Shown: positions 1-7,272 of the stretch, one piece after another | Layout of the letters: each line of letters starts with the position of its first letter | How positions within the stretch are numbered: the stretch's first letter is position 1 | Assembly: GCA_964439745.1 (NCBI GenBank) | Contig: CAYTQK010000119.1 | Coordinates: forward strand, 1-9,414 | Length of the DNA: 9,414 bases | Reading direction: 5' to 3' | DNA from: CAYTQK01 sp964439745 | GTDB lineage: Bacteria > Desulfobacterota > Desulfobacteria > Desulfobacterales > Desulfosudaceae | Made by a program: the position numbers and the translations under genes | Notes under the pieces: model-generated | Seen by the model: only the letters and a program-made list of their open reading frames with translations | Databases searched by the model: none | What the model was told of the DNA's origin: nothing

Positions 1-538
1 AATTGATCACCGCCACCGGGGACTGGGCGAATTTCCGGCAGGCCCGGCGGGTGATCTCGATATCCTTACCCTTTAAATGCGGATTTTTCTTGATAAAGGC
101 GCTGGAATACCGGCGCATGAAGGGGAAATCCAGGGCCCACCAGGCCAGGCCGAGAACGGGCACCCAGATCAGCTCTTTTTTCAAAAAGAATTTCAGAAAC
201 GGGATCTTGCGGTAAAAGACCCGCTGCAGCACGAGGATGTCCACCCAGCTCTGGTGGTTGGCGATGACCAGGTACCAGTCTTTCCGGTTCAATTTCTCCA
301 GGCCGGTCACCTGAAAATCGATCTTGTGAAAAAGTTTCTGATTGAGATTATTGCACTGCACCCAGGCAAGGGCGATCACGACCAGGATCTTGCCGCACCA
401 GCGTCGGAACACTGGCACCGGGACGAGAAACTTGATAATGGCCACGGAAAAGAGCGGGGCGCACCAGAAAATCGTGTTCAGCGCGTACAATACAATGGAC
501 AGGACCCCGCGCAGAGGGCCGGGCAGAAAACGCAGCAT
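1..538 (-). CDS. YihG-like lysophospholipid acyltransferase (partial, C-terminus outside window)
   Basis: This is a membrane-associated acyltransferase of the PlsC/LPLAT superfamily, expected to transfer a fatty acyl chain to a lysophospholipid such as lysophosphatidic acid. The visible 179 residues begin with a hydrophobic stretch (about 11-40) and a second apolar segment (about 51-60). The catalytic HX4D motif follows as NHQSWVD (94-100; His95, Asp100). Next come a FLKKELIWVPVLG stretch (about 118-130) and MRRYS (141-145). The order and wording closely follow what I recall of E. coli YihG, in which the FVEGSR motif would come next; here the window ends at VIN just before it. ATG at 538 is chosen because AGGAG lies just upstream and the protein starts where YihG-type N-termini do. 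A long non-coding leader precedes it. The family is clear; the exact acyl acceptor is not. Confidence 0.88.
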   Translation of the reverse strand, partial: MLRFLPGPLRGVLSIVLYALNTIFWCAPLFSVAIIKFLVPVPVFRRWCGKILVVIALAWVQCNNLNQKLFHKIDFQVTGLEKLNRKDWYLVIANHQSWVDILVLQRVFYRKIPFLKFFLKKELIWVPVLGLAWWALDFPFMRRYSSAFIKKNPHLKGKDIEITRRACRKFAQSPVAVIN

Positions 539-564
539 GATACTCCTTTTTTTGATGACAGCAA

Positions 565-584
565 AAGCGGTTCGATCACCGCTT
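565..584 (-). other. Small hairpin in the acyltransferase leader
   Basis: AAGCGGT (565-571) and ACCGCTT (578-584) form a perfect 7-bp inverted repeat around a six-base loop, 27 bases upstream of the acyltransferase ATG. On the minus strand it is followed by a short T-containing stretch (TTTTGC). It could be an attenuator-like structure or an operator, but nothing else supports a role. Confidence 0.35.
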
Positions 585-730
585 ATTTTGTCATTTCAAA
601 AATCAGCTCCAGAATTGGCTTTTTCCCATAAAAAATTACGTATCCGGTTCTTATTTCAGAATCCGGTTCGCTGATGAGTACCCGATCACGGGCGGGAACA
701 CCAGTATTTTATGGCTTTTTACAGAAGTTT

Positions 731-759
731 TACAAACCCGGCGCTTCCCTTCCGCCGGG
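731..759 (-). terminator. Probable rho-independent terminator downstream of the hybrid kinase
   Basis: On the minus strand CCCGGCG (759-753) pairs with CGCCGGG (743-737) across a nine-base purine-rich loop, giving a 7-bp all-GC stem. It is followed by TTTGT and further A/T-rich sequence. The stem is strong and the T tract only modest. It lies about 285 bases past the hybrid-kinase stop, so that transcript would carry a long 3' tail. Confidence 0.5.
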
Positions 760-1043
760 GGGGTCGACCAAAATATTGCTTGAAACACGCTGGGAAAATG
801 TCAGAATAAAAAAATGGAGGAGAAGGAGGGGCTGACTGCCGGGCTGCCGATCCCGTCTGCAAATTTTTTTCACAAGGAGATACCGCCGGTTCCCGCGGGT
901 TCCGTGTGGAGTACAGCGGGTTTTTCCCTGGCCATGAGCGGGGCGCGCAGACCGGCCCCAAGGTCTTTTTCCGGATATTCCTATTTTCCATAGGAAAAAG
1001 CGGTTTCGGACCGGGCAGAAGGCCACGTCATGGGCCGGCAGAA

Positions 1044-4000
1044 TTATCCCACGTTCCGCTGAATGGTCTCGGCCAGGGTTTTCAGGCTGACCGGCTTGGC
1101 AATGTAATCGTCCAGCCCTTCCGATATCAGCCGTTCCCGGTCGCCGTCCATGGCATTGGCCGTGATGGCGATTACCGGCGCTTTTTTCTGCCGGTGCTGC
1201 TGCAGCGACTGGATTTTCCGGGTGGCGGCTACGCCGTCCATGACGGGCATCTGGATATCCATCAGCACCAGGTCGAAATTCCGTTCCGCGAACATGCGCA
1301 CCGCCTCCTCACCGTCAACGGCAATGGTAATGGCATGGCCCATCTTTTCCAGCATCTGCACGATGACCTGCCGGCTGATGGTGTTGTCTTCCACCAGGAG
1401 AATCTGCAGGGCCTGCAGGTAGCTCATGGTCGCCGGGAGGATCTCTTCGTTCACCTCCGGTTGCGGCGCGGTCTCTTGATCCGGCAGGTCAAAGCCGGCC
1501 GTAAACCAGAAGGTGGACCCCTGTCCCGGCTGGCTGGAAATGCCCACCTCCCCCTGCAGCATGGCTACCAGCCGCTTGGTAATGGCCAGGCCCAGGCCGG
1601 TGCCGCCATACTTGCGGGTGGTGGAAGCGTCGACCTGGGAAAAGGATTCAAAAATTTTCTCCTGGTGTTCGGCGGGGATGCCCACCCCGGTATCGGTGAC
1701 TTCAAATCGGAGCCGGGCCCTGGTTTCATCCTGCTCCAGGGCCGCAATCCGGACCTGGATGGAACCGGTTTTGGTAAACTTGACGGCATTGTCACAGAGA
1801 TTGATGAGTATCTGCCGCAACCGGATGGGATCACCCCGGAGACGGTCGGGCACCTCCTCCTCAATAATCAGGTTATGGCCAATGGGTTTTTGCCGCAGGC
1901 GGGAGCTGACAGTCCGCTCGATTTCCCGCAGCAGCTTTTTCAGGTCAAAATCAATGACCTCCAGGCTGAGCTTACCAGCCTCGATCTTGGAAAAATCCAG
2001 CAGGTCGTTGATGATGACCAGCAGGGCCTCGGCGCTGTTTTTGACGCTTTCGGCGTATTCCTGCTGTTCCGTTGACAAGTCGGTGTCCAGCAGCAGTTCG
2101 GTCATGCCGATGACGCCGTTCATGGGGGTCCGGATTTCGTGGCTCATGTTGGCCAGAAATTCGCTTTTGGCCCGGTTGGCCGCTTCGGCCGCCTCCTTGG
2201 CCTGCCTCATGACGCTTTCGGCCTTTTTGCGTTCGCTGATGTCCCGGGAGGCGGTCAACAGGCTGACCGGTCGACCGGTATCGTCCCGGAGAAAGGTGGC
2301 GGCGGCTTCGGTCCAGAAGGTGGAACCGTTTTTACAGACTTGCTCCACTTCCACGGTGCGGTGCCGGTCCGGGTCCACGCCCGGCTGGCCGTCGCGCGCC
2401 AGTTCCTCGGCAATAACCTGGCGGGCCAGCTGGTAGCTTGCCGGTGTGACCATGCGTTGCAGGGGAAGGTTCAAAGCTTCTTCCACGGTAAAGCCTTTCA
2501 GCTTTTCGACGGCGGGCGATATGTACAGGTGGGCCTCGGTCGCCAGGTCGACGATGGAAATGATCTCGGTGGTGTTGTCGGCCAGCAGCCGGTAGAGCTC
2601 CTCGCTTTCCCGGAGGGCGGTCTCGGCTTTTTTTCGTTCCGTGATATCGCGAGCCATGCCCAGGGCGGACACCGGCGCTCCGGCCGCGTCCCGCAGGATC
2701 TTAACGGTGGTTTCCACCCAGATGGTGGAGCCGTCCTTGCGGTACAGCTCCAGTTCCAGGGTGACATGGCGATCCGGGTCCACGCCCGGCTGGCCGTCGC
2801 GGCCCAGTTCCGTGGATACGGTCGCCAGGGTGCGTTCCAGGGATTCCGGGGTCATGACCTTCTCAATGGGGCGGGCGTTGAATTCTTCCGGGGTGAAGCC
2901 GTACATGCGTTTGACCGAGGGGCTGGAGTAGGTGTGGCGGAGGGTCTGCAGGTCGATGGTGTAGATGGCCTCGCTGATGTTTTCGGCCAGCATGCGGTAT
3001 CGTTCTTCGCTTTGACGAATGGCGGTTTCGGCTTTTTTTCGCTCGGTAATGTCCCGGGTGGCCGTCAGGATACTGACCGGCCGGCCCTCGTCATCTCTCA
3101 GAAAAGCGGCCATGACCTCGGTCCAGATGGTGGAGCCGTCTTTCCGGTATTGCTCCAGTTCCAGGGTACGATAGCGCCTGGGATCGACTCCCGGCTGGTT
3201 ATCCCGGGCCAGTTCTTCGGCCATGATTTGAGTGGCTTCTTCATAAGAGGCAGGTGTCAGAAATTCTTCCATGGTCTGGACCATGACCTCCTGCTGGGTG
3301 AAGCCCCGCAATCTTTCCACGGATGGCGAAACATAAAGATGGCACTGACCGGCCAGGTCAATAATGGAAATAGTTTCCGAGATATTGTCGGCCAGCAGCC
3401 GGTACAGGGACTCCTGGTACCGGGCGGCCGCCTCCTTTTCCTGCAGGGCGGAAATATCCGTCATGGAACCCATCTGGGCCAGCACGGTACCGTTTTCGTC
3501 CCGGATCAGGTCGGCCTTGAGATAGACGGGAAATTCCCGGCCGTCCCGGTGGTACATGATCAGTTCCCCGCTCCAGGGGCGGCCGTTTTTAAGGGTAGTG
3601 ATAATTTCCCTGGCCTGGGCGGTATCCCGGACCAGGGCCGGGGGGCCGCCGGCTTTTTCCAGTTCTTCCGCGGTGGCGTAGCCGAACATATCGGCCAGGG
3701 CCTGGTTGTGATAAAAATGCCTGCCCCCGGGGGTGGCCAGGCCGATGGCTTCGGAGGTGCCTTCCACCGCCTGTTTGAACAAGAGCAGTTCGGATTTGAC
3801 TTTTTCCCGGTCCTCGATGTAGCGGCTGACACCGATCATGCCCCGGGGCCGGCCGGCGTCGTCATATAAAAAATCAGCCGTCAGTTCGGTCAGGCGGGTG
3901 GAACCGTTCTTACAGTAGATTTCCACGCCCATGACCAGGGGGGTTCGGGTCGGTTCGCCCTGTTCGATCCGGGACAGCCCCCGGGCGACCTGGTTGGTAA

Positions 4001-4430
4001 TCCGTTCGGCCGAGGCGGGGGTAATAGTCTGGGAAATATCCAGGGCCATGGCTTCTGCGGCAGTATATCCCCGCTGCCGTTTCACGGACGGGCTCATGTA
4101 GGTGAAGCGAAAATCCATGTCCAGGGTGAAGATAACGTCGTGGATATTGTTTTCCAGGACATGAAAGAGCTCTTCGGTGCGCCGGAGCTCCTGCTCCCGT
4201 TGCCGGGAGGCGGCCAGGGCGGTTTTGAGCCGTTTTCTTTCATAGACCAGGCCGGCAGTGAACAGGGCCAGCAGGAAAAAAGCCGCCCAGGTCAGGATCG
4301 GCAGCCAGGAAATGCCGGCCGCCGCGGCAGAGGCGGCCCGGGCCGGGGCCGGCAGAACAAACAAGCCGCCGGTCAAGACGATTTTTGCGACCATGGTTTT
4401 TTGGGTAAGAAATTTGTTGAAATTGCGCAT
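1044..4430 (-). CDS. Hybrid sensor histidine kinase with five PAS domains and C-terminal receiver
   Basis: A membrane-tethered hybrid kinase expected to autophosphorylate on His and pass phosphate to its own receiver. Numbered from ATG at 4430 (1128 residues): hydrophobic segment 14-32 ending in a signal-like PARA; TM helix 41-63; PAS1 about 88-213; PAS2 217-335; PAS3 342-467; PAS4 477-602; PAS5 612-737; short coiled linker; HisKA with SHEIRTP (763-769, His764); HATPase with N-box Asn877/Asn881, DTGVGIP (913-919) and GGTGLGL (942-948); receiver 1008-1122 with Glu1014/Asp1015, phospho-Asp1058, Thr1090 and Lys1112. All catalytic residues are present. Only about 10 residues separate the hydrophobic segments, so sensing is probably by cytoplasmic PAS domains; the ligand is unknown. 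A TTG six codons upstream (4448) is rejected because it lies at or before the predicted transcription start, while ATG 4430 has AGGGA at good spacing. No partner regulator is adjacent. Confidence 0.93.
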   Translation of the reverse strand: MRNFNKFLTQKTMVAKIVLTGGLFVLPAPARAASAAAAGISWLPILTWAAFFLLALFTAGLVYERKRLKTALAASRQREQELRRTEELFHVLENNIHDVIFTLDMDFRFTYMSPSVKRQRGYTAAEAMALDISQTITPASAERITNQVARGLSRIEQGEPTRTPLVMGVEIYCKNGSTRLTELTADFLYDDAGRPRGMIGVSRYIEDREKVKSELLLFKQAVEGTSEAIGLATPGGRHFYHNQALADMFGYATAEELEKAGGPPALVRDTAQAREIITTLKNGRPWSGELIMYHRDGREFPVYLKADLIRDENGTVLAQMGSMTDISALQEKEAAARYQESLYRLLADNISETISIIDLAGQCHLYVSPSVERLRGFTQQEVMVQTMEEFLTPASYEEATQIMAEELARDNQPGVDPRRYRTLELEQYRKDGSTIWTEVMAAFLRDDEGRPVSILTATRDITERKKAETAIRQSEERYRMLAENISEAIYTIDLQTLRHTYSSPSVKRMYGFTPEEFNARPIEKVMTPESLERTLATVSTELGRDGQPGVDPDRHVTLELELYRKDGSTIWVETTVKILRDAAGAPVSALGMARDITERKKAETALRESEELYRLLADNTTEIISIVDLATEAHLYISPAVEKLKGFTVEEALNLPLQRMVTPASYQLARQVIAEELARDGQPGVDPDRHRTVEVEQVCKNGSTFWTEAAATFLRDDTGRPVSLLTASRDISERKKAESVMRQAKEAAEAANRAKSEFLANMSHEIRTPMNGVIGMTELLLDTDLSTEQQEYAESVKNSAEALLVIINDLLDFSKIEAGKLSLEVIDFDLKKLLREIERTVSSRLRQKPIGHNLIIEEEVPDRLRGDPIRLRQILINLCDNAVKFTKTGSIQVRIAALEQDETRARLRFEVTDTGVGIPAEHQEKIFESFSQVDASTTRKYGGTGLGLAITKRLVAMLQGEVGISSQPGQGSTFWFTAGFDLPDQETAPQPEVNEEILPATMSYLQALQILLVEDNTISRQVIVQMLEKMGHAITIAVDGEEAVRMFAERNFDLVLMDIQMPVMDGVAATRKIQSLQQHRQKKAPVIAITANAMDGDRERLISEGLDDYIAKPVSLKTLAETIQRNVG
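2193..3407 (-). repeat. Three tandem 405-bp PAS-encoding units inside the hybrid kinase
   Basis: PAS3, PAS4 and PAS5 begin with near-identical motifs (YRLLADN, YRMLAEN, YRLLADN) exactly 135 codons apart and end in RDITERKKAE or RDISERKKAE. At DNA level 2368-2396 is identical to 2773-2801 (29 bases, offset 405), and 2721-2735 is identical to 3126-3140 (15 bases, offset 405). This is direct evidence of internal tandem duplication, with patches of sequence kept identical or homogenised. PAS1 and PAS2 are outside this register. Confidence 0.85.
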
Positions 4431-4450
4431 AGTTATTTTCCCTGTCAACT

Positions 4451-4479
4451 TTTATAACAGGGGCTGGCGGGATGGTCAA
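4451..4479 (-). promoter_or_regulatory. Sigma70-type promoter of the hybrid kinase
   Basis: On the minus strand TTGACC (4479-4474) and TATAAA (4456-4451) are separated by exactly 17 bases, each one mismatch from consensus. Transcription would start near 4444, giving a leader of about 15 bases that just contains the AGGGA ribosome binding site (4443-4439) before ATG at 4430. The kinase can therefore be expressed independently of the upstream transporter/stress-protein operon. Confidence 0.65.
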
Positions 4480-4545
4480 TCCTTTTCAAAGCGCCATGCA
4501 TTTTCGAAGATTTGGCGAAGGAGGGTAAAGAGGGCGTGGCTGCGG

Positions 4546-5442
4546 CTAATACCGGAAAAATCGTTTCGGTTTCTTGTTTTTGATCAGCATTACCGGGATG
4601 GTTTTTTCCAGGCGGAGAAAATTTTCAAAGATGTTGCCCAGGGGGCTGGTCATGGTGGCCACAGCCCCTTTGGCGCCGGTGACAATCAGGCCGGCCTGCT
4701 CCGCTTCGGCGGCCTTGTGGACCTTTTCCGCCTGGTTTTCGTTGGGGCCGACGGCTTCAAAATAACAGGGCACCTCATCCGGGGTCAGTTGATACGGTTC
4801 CAGGAAGGTCTGGTAGTCCTTGCGGGCCCGGTCCTTGCAGGTCCGAGCCCGCCGGGCACCGGCGGTCGGGAAATAGGAGCGGGTGGTGTCCTCGAGAAAA
4901 TAGCAGGCCAGGCGGGCCTCCACGGCCGCGGCCAGTTGCCGGGCCCTTTCAAAGGCCGCCCGGGACTCCTCGGAACCGTCCAGGGCGCATAGAATGGTGT
5001 CTATCTTTATGTCCGAGGATTCGGAAACCAGCACGAAGTCGCTGGCCACTTCCCGGCCGATCTTGCGCACATACCACCCTTCGCGGTCAAGGCCCAGCTT
5101 CTGGCCGATGAGAACCAGGTCGATTTCGTGCTGATCCACGTACTCGATGATACCGCTGGCCGAATCTTCTTTTTCCACCAGCACTTCCAGGCGGGTATTG
5201 ATGTCCTCGTCGCAATGGTCACTGATCTGCTGGGTCAGGTTCTTTTTGACCACCGACTTGATGGCCATTTCACTGGGGAATTTTTTGTTCTTCCGGTCGG
5301 GCAGGTCATAGGCCTGGATAAAATGCACAAAGGTCACGCCTTCCGCGGCTACGGCCCGGGCCAGGAAGGCGGCCTGGCGCATCAGCACCGGGTCGATTTC
5401 CGTCAGATCCAGGCAGCCCAGTATGTGATTAATCGGGTTCAT
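4546..5442 (-). CDS. Two-domain universal stress protein (UspA family)
   Basis: A 298-residue cytoplasmic protein built of two tandem Usp folds: residues about 3-140 (opening INHILGCLDLTE, with the core strand DLVLIGQK at 108-115) and about 146-288 (opening IDTILCALDGSE). The second domain carries a near-canonical ATP-binding signature, GAKG (256-259), nine residues, then Gly269-Asn270, followed by VMLIK (284-288). The usual Ser/Thr after the last Gly is Asn. The first domain's signature (GQKLGLDREGWYVRKIG) is degenerate, so probably only the second binds nucleotide. The ATG lies inside the last codons of the transporter gene (14-base overlap), with GGAGG 12 bases before it, which suggests translational coupling. 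By analogy with TeaD, the Usp encoded with the ectoine transporter TeaABC of Halomonas, it may regulate the neighbouring transporter; that is inference. Confidence 0.9.
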   Translation of the reverse strand: MNPINHILGCLDLTEIDPVLMRQAAFLARAVAAEGVTFVHFIQAYDLPDRKNKKFPSEMAIKSVVKKNLTQQISDHCDEDINTRLEVLVEKEDSASGIIEYVDQHEIDLVLIGQKLGLDREGWYVRKIGREVASDFVLVSESSDIKIDTILCALDGSEESRAAFERARQLAAAVEARLACYFLEDTTRSYFPTAGARRARTCKDRARKDYQTFLEPYQLTPDEVPCYFEAVGPNENQAEKVHKAAEAEQAGLIVTGAKGAVATMTSPLGNIFENFLRLEKTIPVMLIKNKKPKRFFRY

Positions 5443-7147
5443 CGTTCTGGGTGGCCTCCGCCGGCCTCTGACCGGCGTTCTGGGGGTTGGGTGGCATCAA
5501 TTCCCGGATCAGATCCTGGTAGGATTCGCGTTCCATTTTTTTGCCCTGGAGCTCTTCGATTTCGTACTCTTTGGCCAGGCCCTTTTTCAGGCTGAAGACC
5601 ATGATGATCAGCAGGACCGCGAAGGGCAGCCCCATGGTGATGGTGGCCGTCTGCAGGGCGGACAGGCCGCCGCCGACCAGCAGCACCGCCGCCACGGCCC
5701 CTTCCATGGAAGCCCAGAAAACGCGCTGGCCCACCGGCGAATCGAGTTTGCCGCCGGAAGTAAAGGCGTCCACCACCAGGGAGCCGGAATCCGAGGAGGT
5801 GATGAAGAAACTGACCACCAGGATGATGGCCAGGACATTGGCAACAATCGCCAGCGGATAATGCTCCAGCAGCATGTAAATGGAAACGGCCACGTTCTCC
5901 TTGATGGGGGCGGCCATGTCGGCCAGTTCCTGGAGTTCCAGGAAAAGCGCTCCCCCGCCAAAGGCGGTGATCCAGACAAAGGTCAGCAGGGTGGGAATGA
6001 TCAGGACGCTCAGCACGAACTCCCGCACAGTACGGCCGCGGGAGATGCGGGCGATGAACATGCCCACGAAGGGGGACCAGGCGATCCACCAGGACCAGTA
6101 AAAAACCGTCCAGCTGTTCTGCCAGTTGCTGCCCTGGTAGCTTTCCGTCCAGAAACTGATGGCAAAAAAATCGTCAGCGTAGGCGCCCAGGTTCTGTACC
6201 AGGGCGTCCAGAAGAAAAACCGTCGGGCCGGCCAGCAGGGCAAAAGCCAGCAGCACCGCGCCCAGGTTGAAGTTGAGTTCGGACAGGCGCCGGACGCCGT
6301 GATCCAGCCCGGAAACCACCGAGGCGGTGGCGCCCAGGGTGATGGCCGCTATCAGGAAGACCTGCATGCGGACGGAGATGGCCAGGCCGAAGAGGTGATG
6401 CAGGCCGGCGTTAACCTGCTGCACGCCCAGTCCCAGGGAGGTGGCCAGGCCGAACAGGGTGGCCAGCACGGCCACCACGTCGATAATGTCGCCGAGCGGT
6501 CCGTTGACCTTTTCCCCCAGCAGGGGATAAAAGATGGAGCGGATGGCCAGGGGCTGATCCCGGTTGAAGGAGAAAAAGGCCAGGGCCATGCCCACCAGGG
6601 CGTAGACTGCCCAGGGGTGCAGCCCCCAGTGCAGGAAGGTTGTTTTCAGGGCCACCTGGGCGGCGGCCGTGTCGGAACCTACGGCATGAGGCGGCTGGCT
6701 GAAATGATAGATCGGTTCAGCCACGCTCCAGAAGAGGATACCGATGCCCATGCCCGCGGAAAAGAGCATGGCAAACCAGGACAGCCGGCCGAAATCCGGC
6801 ACCGCGTCCTTGCCGCCCAGGCGGATATTGCCATACCGGCTGAAGGCGAAATACAGCATGGCAAAGAGATAGAGGTTGACCACCAGGACGAAGAACCAGC
6901 CGAAGCTGTCGGAAATCGTATTCTGAATAAAGGAAAAGACCTCTCCCATGGGGTCGCCCACCACCAGGGTGATGATGATGAAGAGGAGGGCCAGTATGGC
7001 TGCCGGCCAGAACACCGGGGGATGAATGTCAAAAAAGCGGTGTTCCGGAGAATCAGAAGAAGCGGAATTTTTTAATTGGTCCGGCATGGGCGGCTGTCTT
7101 TGCTTGGCGTTGGGCGGCGGCAGTTTGATGATATCTGCCTCTACCAT
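5429..7147 (-). CDS. BCCT-family transporter (betaine/choline/carnitine type)
   Basis: A 572-residue inner-membrane secondary transporter for trimethylammonium compounds, probably used for osmoprotection. Twelve hydrophobic helices span about 45-520. Family motifs are clear: the glycine stretch GMGIGI (132-137) in the third helix; an aromatic set Trp174, Trp179, Tyr182 spaced like BetP Trp189/Trp194/Tyr197; the signature WTVFYWSWWIAWSPF (346-360) with Trp351/353/354/357 spaced like BetP 371/373/374/377; ARISRGRTVREF (366-377); and TSSDSGS (450-456), matching the BetP Na2-site region. This pattern favours Na+-coupled betaine or choline uptake over carnitine exchange. The cytoplasmic C-terminal tail is short (about 50 residues) and acidic/polar. 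ATG at 7147 has no clear ribosome binding site and overlaps a possible -10 box; Met21 (7087) is an alternative start. The 3' end overlaps the Usp gene by 14 bases. Confidence 0.93.
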   Translation of the reverse strand: MVEADIIKLPPPNAKQRQPPMPDQLKNSASSDSPEHRFFDIHPPVFWPAAILALLFIIITLVVGDPMGEVFSFIQNTISDSFGWFFVLVVNLYLFAMLYFAFSRYGNIRLGGKDAVPDFGRLSWFAMLFSAGMGIGILFWSVAEPIYHFSQPPHAVGSDTAAAQVALKTTFLHWGLHPWAVYALVGMALAFFSFNRDQPLAIRSIFYPLLGEKVNGPLGDIIDVVAVLATLFGLATSLGLGVQQVNAGLHHLFGLAISVRMQVFLIAAITLGATASVVSGLDHGVRRLSELNFNLGAVLLAFALLAGPTVFLLDALVQNLGAYADDFFAISFWTESYQGSNWQNSWTVFYWSWWIAWSPFVGMFIARISRGRTVREFVLSVLIIPTLLTFVWITAFGGGALFLELQELADMAAPIKENVAVSIYMLLEHYPLAIVANVLAIILVVSFFITSSDSGSLVVDAFTSGGKLDSPVGQRVFWASMEGAVAAVLLVGGGLSALQTATITMGLPFAVLLIIMVFSLKKGLAKEYEIEELQGKKMERESYQDLIRELMPPNPQNAGQRPAEATQNDEPD

Positions 7148-7172
7148 ACAAAAGGATGACCCGGGGTGTCAA
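7143..7172 (-). promoter_or_regulatory. Possible promoter at the start of the transporter gene
   Basis: A perfect TTGACA (minus strand 7172-7167) is followed after 18 bases by TATGGT (7148-7143), which matches four of six -10 positions. The -10 overlaps the first ATG of the transporter. If it is used, transcription starts inside the annotated coding region and translation would have to begin at a later codon such as Met21. The alternative is a promoter further upstream. Confidence 0.35.
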
Positions 7173-7192
7173 GATCTGGGATGGGTATGGAC

Positions 7193-7228
7193 GCCTCCCG
7201 GTCCCGGCCGCGGCCAGGCCCGGGAGGC
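7193..7228 (-). terminator. Strong GC-rich hairpin after the selenoprotein gene
   Basis: GCCTCCCGG (7193-7201) and CCGGGAGGC (7220-7228) pair perfectly over 9 bp. After one mismatch the interior (7203-7218) continues the stem with another 6 bp (one G-U on the minus strand) to a CGCG loop. No T tract follows on either strand, so it is not a textbook intrinsic terminator. It sits between the selenoprotein stop (7273) and the transporter start and could protect the 3' end or assist termination. A weaker imperfect hairpin (7236-7268) lies between it and the stop codon. Confidence 0.45.
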
Positions 7229-7272
7229 AGCAACAGGGACCAGGTTGAAACAGGCGGAGCCTGGCCCTGGAT

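Larger units (their letters stand above)
539..1043. other. 505-base intergenic stretch without a convincing gene
   Basis: No reading frame here has a recognisable protein, a good ribosome binding site and sensible composition together. The two minus-strand frames open across 719-1026 overlap each other in different frames, are rich in Arg, Pro and Ser, and show no domain. The stretch holds a GC-rich hairpin (737-759), a 7-bp hairpin with a five-base loop (978-996; TTCCTAT/ATAGGAA), a 9-base direct repeat ATCCGGTTC at 642-650 and 661-669, and a 7-bp hairpin near the acyltransferase start (565-584). The acyltransferase promoter presumably lies here, but I see no clear -35/-10 pair. Confidence 0.6.

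Noticed and set aside
813..992. Plus-strand short ORF starting MEEKEG (59 codons)
   Set aside because: No recognisable protein or ribosome binding site; the only plus-strand gene candidate in a fully minus-strand region.
719..1026. Overlapping minus-strand frames of 90 and 98 residues in the intergenic gap
   Set aside because: They occupy different frames of the same DNA, have no good ribosome binding site or domain, and both run into the terminator-like hairpin.
906..3869. Two long plus-strand open frames (906-2075, 389 residues; 2139-3869, 576 residues) antisense to the hybrid kinase
   Set aside because: They mirror the codon structure of a clear GC-rich kinase gene, have Gly/His/Gln/Phe-rich sequence with no domain, and their apparent repeats merely reflect the PAS repeats on the other strand.
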